From positions 479,611,376 to 479,675,375 of the forward strand of contig NC_064619.1 of NCBI RefSeq assembly GCF_023898315.1: a stretch of DNA of 64,000 bases, written 5' to 3'. Every line of letters begins with the position of its first letter. Position 1 is the first letter of the stretch. Shown piece by piece: positions 51,822-63,597 of this stretch. The position numbers were made by a program, and so were the translations under genes. The notes beneath the pieces are model-generated. The model worked only from the letters and a program-made list of their open reading frames with translations. It made no database searches and was not told the origin of the DNA. Origin of the DNA: Schistocerca nitens. Its lineage: Eukaryota > Arthropoda > Insecta > Orthoptera > Acrididae.

Positions 51822-54138
51822 AGAAAGAAAACTGGCGTTCTACGGATCGGAGCGTGGAATGTCAGATCCCTTAATCGGTCAGGTAGGTTATAAAATTTAG
51901 AAAGTGAAATGGATAGTTTAAAGTTAGATATAGTGGGAATTAGTGAAATTCGGTGGCAGGGTTATAAATACAAAATCAAATAGGGGTAATGCAGGAGTAG
52001 GTTCAATAATGAATAAAAAATAGGAGTTCGGGTAAGCTACTACAAACAGCATAGTGAACGCATTATTGTGGCCAAGATAGACACGAAGCTCACGCCTACT
52101 ACAGTAGTACAAGTTTATATGCCAACTAGCTCTGCAGATGATGAAGAAAGTGATGAAATATATGAGGTAAAAAAAAATTATTCAATTAGTGAAGGGAGAC
52201 GAAAATTTAATAGTCATGGGCGACTGGAATTCGAGAGCAGGAAAAGGAAGAGAAGGAAACGTAGTAGGTGAATAGGGATTAGGGCTAAGAAATGAAAGAG
52301 GAAGCCATCTGGTAGAATTTTGCACAGAGCATAACTTAATCATAGCTAACACTTGGTTCAAGAATCATGAAAGAAGGCTGTATACATGGATGAACCCTGA
52401 AGATACTGGAAGGTTTCAGAGAGATTATATAATGGTAAGAGAGAGATTTAGGAACCAGGTTTTAAATTGTATGACATTTCCAGGGGCAGATGTGAACTCT
52501 GACCACAATCTATTGGTTATGAACTGTAGATTAAAACTGAAGAAACTGCAAAAAGGTGGGAATTTAAGGAGATGGGATCTGGATAAACTGAAAGAAGCAG
52601 AGGTTGTACAGAGTTTCAGGGAGAGCATAAGGGAACAATTGACAGGAATGGGGGAAAGAAATACAGTAGGAGAAGAATGGGTACCTTTGAGCGATGAAAT
52701 AATGAAGGCAGCAGACTATCAAGTAGGTAAAAAGACGAGGGCTAGTAGAAATCCTTGGGTAACAGAAGAGATACTGAATTTAATCGATGAAAGGAGAAAA
52801 TATAAAAATGCAGTAAATGAAGCAGGCAAAAAGGAATAGAAACCTCTCAAAAATGAGATCGACAGGAAGTGCGAAATGGCTAAGTAGGGATGGCTAGAGG
52901 ACAAATGTAAGGATGTAGAGGCTTATCTCCCTAGGGGTAAGATAGATACTGCCTACAGGAAAATTAGAGAAACTTTTGTAGAAAAGGGAACCACTTGCAT
53001 GAATATCAAGAGCTCAGATGGAAACCCAGTTCTAAGCAAAGAAGGGAAAGCAGAAAGGTGGACGGAGTATATAGAGGGTCTATACCGCGCCGTTGTTCTT
53101 GAGGACAATATTATGGAAATGGAAGAGGATGCAGGTGAAGATGAAATGGGAGATACGGTACTGCGTGAAGAGTTTGACAGAGCACTGAAAGACCTAAGTC
53201 GAAACAAGGCCACTGGAGTAGACAACATTTCATTAGAACTACTGATAGCCTTGGAAGAGCCAGTCCTGATAAAACTCTACCACCTGGTGAGCAAGATGTT
53301 TGAGACAGGCGAAATTCCCTCAGACTTGAAGAAGAATATAATATTTCCAATCCCAAAGAAAGCAGGTATTGACAGATGTGAAAATTACCGAACTATCAGT
53401 TTAGTAAGTCACAGCTGCAAAATACTAACGCGAATTCTTTACAGACGAGTGGAAGACTGGTAGAAGCCGCCCTCGGGGAAGATCAGTTTGGATTCCGTAG
53501 AAATACTGGAACACGTGAGGCAATACTGACCTTACGACTTATCTTAGAAGAAAGATTAAGGAAAGGCAAACCTACGTTTCTAGCGTCTGTATATTTAGAG
53601 AAAGCTTTTGACAATTTTGATTGGAATAATCTCTTTCAAATTCTGAGGGTGGCAGAGGTAAAATACAGGGAGCGAAAGGCTATTTACAATTTGTACAGAA
53701 ACCAGATGGCAGTTATAAGAGTCGAGGGACATGATAGGGAAGCAGTGGTTGGGAAGGGAGTGAGACAGAGTTGTAGCCTCTCCCCAATGCTATTCAATCT
53801 GTATATTGAACAAGCAGTATAGGAAACAAAAGAAAAATGCGGAGTAGGAATTAAAATCCATTGAGAAGAAATAAATACTTCGATGTTCACCGATGACATT
53901 GTAATTCTGTCAGAGGCAGCAAAGGACTTGGAAGAGCAGTTGAACGGAATGGATAGTGTCTTGAAAGGAGGGTGTAAGACGAACATCAACAAAACCAAAA
54001 CGAAGATGATGGAATGTAGTCGAATTAAGTCGGGTGATGCTGAGGAAATTATATTAGGAAATGAGACACTTAAGGTAGAATAGCATGGAGAGCTGCATCA
54101 AACCAGTCTCACGACTGGAGACCACAACAACAACAACA
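51822..54138 (+). mobile_element. RTE-clade LINE, forward, copy B
   Basis: Counterpart of 6121-8931, with flanking ATGGGCGGG (about 51813-51821) and ATGGGCAGG (from about 54138). 521 bp corresponding to about 8350-8870 of copy A are missing at about 54075, which removes the RT C-terminus. Confidence 0.85.
51830..54083 (+). pseudogene. RTE endonuclease/reverse transcriptase, copy B (broken)
   Basis: Endonuclease blocks RIGAWNVRSL (about 51844-51873), VMGDWNS (about 52215, in a shifted frame) and NSDHNLLVMN (about 52495-52524). The linker is open at 52390-52839. The RT entry is open at 52999-53463 with NKATGVDNIS. Motif A is kept (LEKAFDNFDWNNLF at about 53595-53636), but motif C reads FTDDI (about 53887) instead of FADDI. 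The C-terminus is deleted after NETLKV. Several stops are shared with copy A. Confidence 0.85.
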
Positions 54139-54676
54139 TGGGCAGGGCCCTACAAACAACTCTGAATTTTGTTCATATATAGCACCAATTGGACCGAATT
54201 TGGCACTATATCCCTCTGGACGACATGCAACAAGTCCATCAATCAATGCCAGCCGAACAGCTACTTGCATAAGTGCCAGACATAGATAATTTTCTTACAG
54301 ACTTGCTCAATTTGTGTAGCTCGTTCTCGTGAATAAACCATTTTGAAATGGGACTCGTTCATCTGTCTGTCATGAACATCACATCTACTGATTTCCTCGC
54401 CATTGGTATAATTCCTTCTTGTTGCGTCGTATTTTCTTTAATTTTTTAAAAAGTGTACTTGATATCTCTAATTGTTAAGTGGACATGGACTTGAAATGTC
54501 TGAAATTTTCGAAAACAATTCTTGTCGCCATCTGAAAGACAATTTTATCCCGTTTCAAAAAATGTATTTTTTATCTACTTTTCAGTTGTTGATTTGGTCT
54601 TAAACGCTCTTTGAACAAATGTCTGCAAACCAGCCACGCTCATGCGACAGGCAAGGAATAGCACCATATACATTTC

Positions 54677-55081
54677 TTGCCTGCCACAGTCATGGAAACA
54701 ATAAAGCCAATATGCAGGGACCTTTTAGATACAAAATTACTCAGCAAATGTCTACATGGCCGTACGCAAAACAATAATGAGAGTTTCAACGTCTGCGTGT
54801 GGCAACGAGTGCCAAAAACAGTGTTTGTTGGATGGACAGTACTCAAAATGGGTGTGATGGATGCTGTCATGTGTTTCAATGATGGTGTAACCATCAGGAT
54901 AAAAGTAATGGACAAATTAGGCATCCAGCCAGGAAATAATAGGATAGCTGCTCTGACTGCCATAGATTGTCAGCGAGTAGTTGAAGCTGTGGAAGCCAGT
55001 GTAAGGAAAAGGCCCCTGAAGAAGTCTACAGATGATAAAGAAGCAGCTGGCCAGGAAGATTATGCTGCTGGAATGTTCTGA
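54677..55081 (+). pseudogene. Mutator/Kolobok-type transposase, C-terminal relic, copy B
   Basis: Same protein remnant as 9406-9855 with almost no change downstream of its start: VMETIKPICRDLLD, CLHGRTQNNNESFN, RVPKTVFVGW, ending AAGMF. Copy B has 14 extra bases just upstream (about 54652-54667) that alter the N-terminal frame. The low divergence of a dead ORF supports recent duplication of the whole locus. Confidence 0.65.
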
Positions 55082-56154
55082 AAGAGGCATACGGTGCGTC
55101 AAAAACACTGTGAATATTCTTTTCTCATTTTCTCGAAACTACGTTTTCAGAACATTAGGTACATATAACTTCTCAATGGTTTCATCCATGTTCACCAAAT
55201 TTCTCTCAAGTGAAGAATGCGATAGTATCTTTGTATTGTGCCTAATACATCGCAGAAATGATCTATGTTTGTCATTCTGTATATAATTTTAGCGGTATTT
55301 TTTAGACAAAATAATAATGTGGTATAATAAGGGTTTTCCTATTTCCTCAGATATACTCCAAACTACAAAACGAGAGGCATAATGTATTCCTGTGAATGTT
55401 GACAGCAGTCTGTCACAGTCTGAATGCTATTAGACTGATGATGGACCGAAAATGGTACCTGAATGGGAAGTGTATTATAAAAACACCTATTAGGCAAAAT
55501 AATATAGTTCTTAAACTGTAGGAGATATTTTAATAAATATCCTTATACAGCTTGAGTTAATGTTATTCATTATAGATGAAGAGTAATGTGCACTGAGAGC
55601 GAGCTATGAAAATGCAGCCCGTTCACGTCCAGGTCCCCTTAAAGAGAAACTGATGCATTTATTGCGTCGTCAGACACTGCCGCCTTTTGGCAGCGATGAC
55701 ATGAAGTTTCGGACATCGACATCTGAGAAAAAAAATAGTGTCCCTTTAGGCGACAGGCAATGTATTTTGTTTCCATATGTTTTATACCAGGATATATCTG
55801 GGATTGGTTGATAGGACCCTACCTGAGACAACAACCGGTTTTTCTGGATGCAATTTACAGTAGTTTTGCAGCTATGTGAGAATAGGGGGGGGGGGGGGGG
55901 GGAGAGCTGCATCAAATTAAACTTCGGACTGAAAACAATAACAGCAACAACAGTATGTCTTGTAAGACTGATTTAATGTTTTTAGGAAAAAGAAGATAAG
56001 GAATAAAATTTTTATTAATGCTTTGCAGAGTATTATCTAACACATAATTCCATTGTGTTATTTAATCTAAAGAGAAGGAAATTTTGTTTAGCGTAATTTT
56101 ATTCCTTCGCTCTGAGGGGAAAGGAGTGTATACTCAGCTAATCACTCAAATGTA
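55082..56154. other. Unassigned AT-rich stretch with an RTE tail relic, copy B
   Basis: Counterpart of 9856-10919. The RTE tail relic is at about 55902-55956, preceded by a G run of about 18 bases at 55885-55902, where copy A has seven. Confidence 0.5.
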
Positions 56155-57562
56155 CACTCCTGGAAATGGAAAAAAGAACACATTGACACCGGTGTGTCAG
56201 ACCCACCATACTTGCTCCGGACACTGCGAGAGGGCTGTACAAGCAATGATCACACGCACGGCACAGCGGACACACCAGGAACCGCGGTGTTGGCCGTCGA
56301 ATGGCGCTAGCTGCGCAGCATTTGTGCACCGCCGCCGTCAGTGTCAGCCAGTTTGCCGTGGCATACGGAGCTCCATCGCAGTCTTTAACACTGGTAGCAT
56401 GCCGCGACAGCGTGGACGTGAACCGTATGTGCAGTTGACGGACTTTGAGCAAGGGCGTATAGTGGGCATGCGGGAGGCCGGGTGGAAGTACCGCCGAATT
56501 GCTCAACACGTGGGGCGTGAGGTCTCCACAGTACATCGATGTTGTCGCCAGTGGTCGGCGGAAGGTGCACGTGCCCGTCGACCTGGGACCGGACCGCAGC
56601 GACGCACGGATGCACGCCAAGACCGTAGGATCCTACGCAGTGCCGTAGGGGACCGCACCGCCACTTCCCAGCAAATTAGGGACACTGTTGCTCCTGGGGT
56701 ATTGGCGAGGACCATTCGCAACCGTCTCCATGAAGCTGGGCTACGGTCCCGCACACCGTTAGGCCGTCTTCCGCTCACGCCCCAACATCGTGCAGCCCGC
56801 CTCCAGTGGTGTCGCGACAGGCGTGAATGGAGGGACGAATGGAGACGTGTCGTCTTCAGCGATGAGAGTCGCTTCTGCCTTGGTGCCAATGATGGTCGTA
56901 TGCGTGTTTGGCGCCGTGCAGGTGAGCGCCACAATGAGGACTGCATACGACCGAGGCACACAGGGCCAACACCCGGCATCATGGTGTGGGGAGCGATCTC
57001 CTACACTGGCCGTACACCACTGGTGATCGTCGAGGGGACACTGAATAGTGCACGGTACATCCAAACCGTCATCGAACCCATCGTTCTACCATTCCTAGAC
57101 CGGCAAGGGAACTTGCTGTTCCAACAGGACAATGCACGTCCGCATGTATCCCGTGCCACCCAACGTGCTCTAGAAGGTCTGGCCAGCAAGATCTCCGGAT
57201 CTGTCCCCCATTGAGCATGTTTGGGACTGGATGAAGCGTCGTCTCACGCGGTCTGCACGTCCAGCACGAACGCTGGTCCAACTGAGGCGCCAGGTGGAAA
57301 TGGCATGGCAAGCCGTTCCACAGGACTACATCCAGCATCTCTACGATCGTCTCCATGGGAGAATAGCAGCCTGCATTGCTGCGAAAGGTGGATATACACT
57401 GTACTAGTGCCGACATTGTGCATGCTCTGTTGCCTGTGTCTATGTGCCTGTGGTTCTGTCAGTGTGATCATGTGATGTATCTGACCCCAGGAATGTGTCA
57501 ATAAAGTTTCCCCTTCCTGGGACAATGAATTCACGGTGTTCTTATTTCAATTTCCAGGTGTG
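56155..57562 (+). mobile_element. Tc1-like transposon, insertion specific to copy B
   Basis: TA target duplication (56153-56154 and 57563-57564); copy A has a single TA at 10918-10919 in otherwise identical flanks. Ends CACTCCTGGAAATGGAAAAA and, in reverse complement, CACACCTGGAAATTGAAATA. Closely similar to 31206-32627. Confidence 0.97.
56399..57407 (+). pseudogene. Tc1-like transposase, copy B insertion (frameshifted)
   Basis: Same protein as 31450-32472, from ATG 56399 (MPRQRGREPYVQLTDFEQGR). Catalytic Asp155 (VVFSDESRF) and Asp244 (FQQDNARPH) are intact. A 14-bp deletion at about 57178-57180 then shifts the frame just before the WPARSPDLSPIE block, so the catalytic Glu is lost and translation ends at 57214. 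The remaining sequence to TAG 57405-57407 is still readable in another frame. The element presumably inserted using transposase supplied by another copy, or was damaged after insertion. Confidence 0.92.
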
Positions 57563-57564
57563 TA

Positions 57565-57988
57565 TTTAAAAATATTACTGAAGTATACAAGGATAATCGA
57601 TGTAATGTATAAATGTAATAGTAAAACTCGAATCATCAATACGAAAGCTGGTTCGAACACCGTAGTAGCTGTGATCTGATCAAACTTGACCTGAAGTTGG
57701 TAGCCTAGGACGTCGAAACAGCAAGCAGGACTCGGTGACAAGGAGACTTCCTCCCTCCACTGCCTCCACACCTGCCTCGACATCGCATTGGTAACCTTAC
57801 GGAGAACCTATGCAGCATCTTACCTTCCAGCTAGTATCCTTCCGCCTGGGAATGCAAGGAAAAGTTCCAGAACGGAAGAGTACCTTTCAAGGCAGCGTGT
57901 TGGGCCTCTGTTGTCAAACCCAGCCTAGCTTATTTTGAAGTTCGCCTTTTAAAATGATTCTTTTCAGGAGAACTTCAATTAAAATATA
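57565..57988. other. Unassigned spacer, copy B
   Basis: Joins 10920-11023 to 11642-11961 of copy A, lacking the 618 bp between. Nothing recognised. Confidence 0.45.
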
Positions 57989-59594
57989 CATGGTGGTCCA
58001 CTGAACGTGACCGGGCCAAATATCTTACGAAATAAGCGTCAAACGAAAAAACTACAAAGAACGAAACTTGTCTAGCTTCAAGGGGGAAACCAGATGGCCC
58101 TATGGTTGGCCTGCTAAATGGCGCTGCCATAGGTCAAACGGATATCAACTGCGTTTTTTAAAATAGGAACCACCAGTTTTATTACATATTCGTGTAGTAC
58201 GTAATGAAATATGAATTTTTTAGTTGGACCACTGTTTTCGCTTTGTGATAGATGGCGCTGTAATAGTCACACACATATGGCTCACAATTTTAGACGAATA
58301 GTTGGTAACAGGTAAGTTATTTAAATTAAAGTACAGAACGTAGGTACGTTTGGACAATTTATTTCGGTTGTTCCAATGTAATACATGTACCCTTGTGAAC
58401 TTATCATATCTGAGATCGCATACTGTTACAGCGTGCTTACCTGTAAATACCACAGTAATGCAATAAATGCTCAAAATGATGTCCGTCAACCTCAATGCAT
58501 TTGGCAATACGTGTAACGACATTCCTCTCAACAGCGAGTAGCTCGCCTTCCGTAATGTCTGCACATGCACTGACAATGCGCCGACGCATGTTGTCAGGTG
58601 TTGTCGGTGGATCACGATAGCAAATATCCTTCAACTTTTCCCACAGAAAGAAATCCGGTGACGTCAGATCCGGTGAACGTGCGGGCCACGGTATGGTGCT
58701 TCGACGACGAATCCACCTGTCATGAAATACGCTATTCAATACCGCTTCAATCGCACGCGAGATTGTGCCGGACATCCATCATGTTGGAAGTACATCGCCA
58801 TTCTGTCATGCAGTGAAACATCTTGCAGTAACATGGGCAGATCATTACGTAGGAAATCAGCATACATTGCACCATTCAGTTTGCCATTGATAAAATGGGG
58901 GCCAATTATCCTTCCTCCCATAATGCCACACCATACATTAATCTGCCAAGGTCGCTGATGTTCCACTTGTCGCAGCCATCGTGGATTTTCCGTTGCCGAA
59001 TAGTGCATATAATGCCGGTTTACGTTACCGCTGTTGGTGAATGACGCTTCGTCGCTAAATAGAACGAGTGCAAAAAATCTGTCATCGTCCCGTAATTTTT
59101 CTTGTGCCCAGTGGCAGAACTGTACACGACGTTCAAAGTCGTCGCTATGCAATTCCTGGTGCATAGAAATATGGTACGGGTGCAATCAATGTTGATGTAG
59201 CATTATCAACTCCGACGTTTTTGAGAGTCCCGATTCTCGCGCAATTTGTCTGCTACTGATGTGCGGTTTAGCGGCGACAGCAGCTAAAACACGTACTTGG
59301 GCTTCATAATATGTTGCAGGTCGTAGTTGACGTTACACATGTGGCTGAACACTTCCTGTTACCTTAAATAACGTAACTATCCGGCGAATGGTCCGGACAC
59401 TTGGATGATGTCGTCCAGGATACCGAGCAGCATACATAGCACACGCTCATTGGCAGCGCCATCTAGCGGGCCAACCATAGCGCCCTCTGGTTTCCCCCTT
59501 CAAGCTAAACGAGTTTCGTACTTTGTAGTTTTTTTCGTTTGATGCTTATTTTTTGAGATATTTGGCCCAGTCACTATCAATGGACCACCCTGTG
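57989..59594 (-). mobile_element. Mariner-like element with long terminal inverted repeats, copy B
   Basis: Counterpart of 11962-13518, flanked by TA (57987-57988 and 59595-59596). It keeps the 340 bp next to the left repeat (58243-58582) that copy A lost. It has lost 291 bp at 59453/59454 (copy A 13087-13377), which removed about half of the right terminal repeat. TGG occurs at both deletion edges. Confidence 0.88.
58437..59440 (-). pseudogene. Mariner-like (DD41D-type) transposase, copy B (broken)
   Basis: Reading right to left: helix-turn-helix region with ACAMYAARYPGRHHPSVRTI and AAVAANPHISSRQIARESG (about 59210-59450, mixed frames), then ALVLFSDEASFTNSG (about 59040-59085) with the first catalytic Asp, WCGIMGGRIIGPHFINGKLN (about 58875-58940), FQHDGCPAQSR (about 58750-58785), WPARSPDLTSPDFFLWEKLK (about 58630-58690), and the full C-terminus CIEVDGHHFEHLLHYC. 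One frameshift near 58760 and damage upstream of about 59185 break it. This is the more complete of the two duplicate copies on the C-terminal side. Confidence 0.75.
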
Positions 59595-59596
59595 TA

Positions 59597-60731
59597 AAAA
59601 GGACACTCGTTCAATTTATAATTTGATTGTATTAACAAAGTAGTAAAAAACATGGACGAGGCCAATAAAAATGTGTATGAGACATGTGATCCGTCGCATT
59701 GGCAAGTCTTCCATTTTGGCGATGAGGAAATTAATGGAAGGGTATATGAGCCGCGCTGCTGCTCGCGTTGGTGCTGTTTGTAGGTTTCCACCCTCCGTTG
59801 CAGGGCAGACCGTGTCAGTGTAAGGGTTGTGTTACAAGACTACCATCATATTATTTCACCTGTTTCATGGTCAATTGCTTGTTTCTTTTAATTAACATTT
59901 GCTTTTATTTGCTGTTTTACAGTAGGTTTCTAAATTTTTTATATAATTGCCGTTCCTGGCGTGTAAGGCCTTCAGTCATGATTGTGGTCATTTGCTCTGA
60001 AAAATTAATTCGATATTTCTGTTTTAGCAGTAAGCCTTAAAACCTTATTTTCTGCCATTCCTGGCGTCTGAAACATTCTACTGTGTTTGTGGGCTCTTAC
60101 TTTTAATATTTCAATACCTGTAAGTTGTAATTGCAGCGAGTTGTTAAACATTCTTAATTTACTGTCTTTCTTGGAGTGTCAGGCCTTCAGTCATGATCAC
60201 AGTGCCTTGTTTTTTTCTTTTTAAACGTTACCAGTATCAGGATTTTATGGTGATTTGCTAAATTGAAACACACTGAAAACACTATTATTTACACTGTCGT
60301 TTATTCCTTCATTAATAAAGCGTGGTATTTTTTAATTTATTGTTGAGTCTGGAACTACTTCTTTAATAATAAATGTGTGTAACTGTTAAAGGCAACCAAT
60401 AGTAAATGATTACGAGATTCCCTTGACAACCAGGTTTCAATATAGAAAATCACTACACTAGGAAACAATTAGTGGAATCACACAAACGGACGTCGAATCT
60501 GGTGGAAGTCACATGCGCTAAAGGAATCAATTTTTACGCGTGACATAACATTTCAATACATGACTAAAAGCGGGATCGAGGGCATCAGCATTCGACGTCG
60601 TTATGCTTCGATGCTATTTTATGAAAAGTTGAAATGTACAATTGACTTATATAATATTTTGTTTCAGTGGTTGTCTAACATTTATATCCACGTTGCTAAA
60701 CGATATTGCATTACTGGGATTTCGGTTTACT
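59597..60731. other. Unassigned AT-rich spacer, copy B
   Basis: Counterpart of 13521-14654; nothing recognised. Confidence 0.45.
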
Positions 60732-60956
60732 GATAAAATGGAAATGCCGTGTGGCTAGGCCCTCCCATTCGCCTGGTGCAAGTCTTTTGAGTTGACGCCA
60801 CTTCGGCGACTTGCGTGTCCATGGGAATGAAATAACGATGACAAGATCAACGCAACACCCAGTCCCTGAGCGGAGAAAATCTCCCGACACAGCCGTGAAT
60901 CGAACTCGGGTCTTTAGGTATGACTTTCGTCGCGCTGACCACTCTGCTACCAGGGG
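60732..60956 (-). repeat. SINE with second head type, copy B
   Basis: Counterpart of 14655-14879, with a few substitutions. Confidence 0.75.
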
Positions 60957-61001
60957 AGGATTTCGGGTATGTAAACAACAATGCCATCTCACGTAAACCG
61001 T

Positions 61002-61777
61002 TGTGGACCGTTGCGTAGCAATTACTTCCGTATTCTTTGAAGTACTCGAAGTATCCATACGAATTCGTTCTGCGAGTTATTGAGTGTAAGAAGGTTCAGT
61101 TGTGAATTAAGTATTGCAGTCTTGCATTTTGTGTTTCGAGCACATCTAGCGAAACATTTTAGAGTTCTAGAGGAGCTTTAGAAGCTTTCAGCAAAGCGAA
61201 CGCCCAGCTTCAGAGGCGAGCTGCGTTGTGCTGCAAGAGGTATGAGCCTTTGATTTAACTACCACCTATGTATTTGTCATACAGAATCATTTGCGGTTAG
61301 AATATCGTATAAACTTGTAAATGGCTGAGTATATAGCGGAGAAGTACTGGAAAATTGATGCGGGTGCTGGAGTGTGGTATCATTTCAGAACATGCCGTTA
61401 TTAACGGTATGCAGTGTGAAGTAGAACATTGTTTTACTTTTTTATGCAGTTTCAAAGGTTGGATGTTTACTTGTAGAGGCAGATTTCTGTACTTTGTTTT
61501 TGGCGAAGTTCGTGCCCATGCATCATGTATTATCAAATTAATTGCTTAGTTCCACAATGATGACGGTGTAAGCAATCTCTCTCTCTTGTGAATTACGCAC
61601 ACGTACTCCCTGCGATGCTGGAGATTAGTGCTGCTGGAATTTTTTTCCGTGTGTGAAGAAAAATTTATTTTGGAACTCGTGGCAAGTGCACTGCATCGTA
61701 TCGAGCAAAGCTGGCAGCTTAACAAAAGAGTTTTTCTCCTCTGTTACTCAAGATACGTGAATGAATATCTTGGAGTA
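61002..61777. repeat. Diverged repeat unit D1, copy B
   Basis: Counterpart of 14925-15700. The partner units D0 and D2 are missing from copy B. The short open reading GALEAFSKANAQLQRRAAL is kept, with one residue changed. Confidence 0.5.
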
Positions 61778-62209
61778 GGAGGCGTGTGAGAAAAGCAGTG
61801 AGACTGATTTCTAATATACCAAGGTTTTATTTCTTTCAAACGACAATAATGTCTCCTGCAAATTAGTTCCCATCGGCAGCTATAGGCCGGCGAAGTCGTT
61901 GTTCCTCGGTATCGGTAGAAGCGTAGAAAGCCTTCAACTGGTAGGGCCTTTGCCATGTCGGTCATATGCTCTTAAATGTTCTCTAGAGTCCCAAAATGAA
62001 ATCCTTTTAAGACATTTTCCAAAATTGGAAAAACAAACAAGTCACAGTTACCACGTTTCTGTGAATAGGGGGGGGGGGGTGTCTGTGGAACAACAGAAAT
62101 GCCTTTTGAAGTCAAAAAATCCGTGATGGAAGTGGCCATGTGGCATGGGGCGTTATCATGATGCGCCGTCCAATCTGCAATGTTTGATCTCACTCGATTC
62201 ACCTCTTTC
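61778..62209 (-). mobile_element. Mariner (DD34D-type), copy B, truncated at the hybrid SINE
   Basis: Only the transposase C-terminal part remains (DWTAHHDNAPCHMATSITDF at about 62110-62170 and GFHFGTLENI near 61975). The N-terminal two thirds were removed by recombination between SINE 1 and SINE 2. A G run of about 10 bases sits at 62069-62078. Confidence 0.85.
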
Positions 62210-62401
62210 AAAAATGGCTCTGAGCACTATGCGACTTAACTTCTGAGGTCATCAGTCGCCTAGAACTTGGAACTAATTAAAGCTGACTAACCTAAGGACA
62301 TCACACACATCCATGTCCGAGGCAGGATTCGAACCTGCGACCGTAGCGGTCGCCCGGTTCCAGACTGAAGCGCCTAGAACCGCACGGCCACAACGTCCGG
62401 C
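62210..62401 (-). repeat. Hybrid SINE formed by recombination of SINE 1 and SINE 2
   Basis: The left flank GATTCACCTCTTTC belongs to SINE 1 and the right flank GAAGCAGCTGTATA belongs to SINE 2. Inside, ATGCGACTTAACTTC and AATTAAAGCTGACTAACC follow SINE 1, and GACTGAAGCGCC with the end follow SINE 2. CATCACACACATCCATGTCC in the middle already follows SINE 2, whereas GACCGTAGCGGTCGCCCGG follows SINE 1 again, so the exchange track is patchy. Confidence 0.95.
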
Positions 62402-62835
62402 GAAGCAGCTGTATATCTGAAACTATTGTAGTATTGTAATGACTTGCTAATTAGATTTAGTCTAATAGATAAGCCTTCAGCTAGTTGCTACCAAAACAAA
62501 TTTATTCTCTTCAGAGTAAAAGTACCACTTAATGAACACGCGATTGCTAAACTTCGAATAACTGTTATTGTTTTGATTCATGCTCTACGAATTACTGACA
62601 CAAAATTAAAGTAACGAATTCTCGACTAGTAAAAAATGTATAAGCTCAATCAATTATATAGATTGTACATGTCGTTTTTGATACAAGCAGCTGCTTTTTT
62701 TTACTAAAGCTAAGGATACAGACATGTCGTCACGGTCCCAGGTTTTTCTTGCGATCGAGTTGTGAGACATTGCTCCAAAACTTACTCGTGGACACGGTCT
62801 GGTCATGTCTAATGTGCTGTTTGTTATCGTTACAG

Positions 62836-62942
62836 CAATGTTCCGCCGCATGAAGAAGTTTTTCTCCCGGTGTTTGGGAGGGGAGAAAGACGAGGGTATG
62901 CGACTGGAGAACAACTTGGTCGCTGTTCGGGGTACTGTAAAG
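62836..62942 (+). CDS. Exon 1 of the small spliced gene, copy B (coding from 62838)
   Basis: Counterpart of 20554-20660 with the same acceptor (TTATCGTTACAG) and donor (AAG/GTGAGC). The 35-codon frame from ATG 62838 is intact with one amino-acid change (Leu21 to Met, CTG to ATG). The following exons would fall beyond the window end (expected about 64560 and later). If they are present, copy B encodes a second gene copy. Function is unknown, as for copy A. Confidence 0.55.
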
Positions 62943-63244
62943 GTGAGCCACGTTATATTGCAGTGACATAGCAAGCAAAGCAGTAAAGTCTGAGAGCTAA
63001 CTGATTGTACATAACGTGGTCAGTTGATATTAGAGACTGTCACGATTTACTGTAAATGAATATTTTTTTGCTATAAACATCCCATGTGACACGTCATTGT
63101 AAATAACACGTCTTAGATAGGCATCTCTGCACGAGTGATGATTGTGACGATTATATAAAATACCACCTAACTACCTAACTCCGTCCAATCATTGCTCTGA
63201 AGTTCCAAAGGTACCGATCGACCGCCTCGTCATCGTCAGACGAT

Positions 63245-63597
63245 AGACGTCACTGTATGGTGAAGCATGTGGTTAGCATACTGCTCTTCTGGATCGTGAT
63301 CAGATATAAAATACCGGCGGCAATGAATGTCACTGATGGATGGATGGATTTGTTGATCACTGGAGCGAAGTGGGATGTGCTAGTCACTCAACAGTTCACA
63401 ATAGTCGTCATTCTAAAACTTGAGCTTATCTCCAGACCTACATAAAATTTTTAAAATTTGCCATAGTGTTCTTGACTTCAAGTAAAACAAAGAGCTTGAG
63501 ACCTCTTCCAAACTTACTTCAGCCTTCGCATCAAAGATAAAGCGCCGTAAAATATGGACTATAAAAATTCTAATACTACATGCGCCACAGATATAGT
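63245..63597. other. 353-bp segment in intron 1 present only in copy B
   Basis: Copy A joins CAGACGAT directly to GGTCGTTTAAC (about 20964). No target-site duplication or terminal repeat is visible and no family is recognised, so it could be an insertion in B or a deletion in A. Confidence 0.6.

Larger units (their letters stand above)
50878..54450 (+). mobile_element. Tc1-b split by an RTE, copy B
   Basis: Counterpart of 5178-9243 with the same nested RTE. The right part after 54139 holds the transposase tail remnant and the right end near 54422-54450. Confidence 0.7.
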
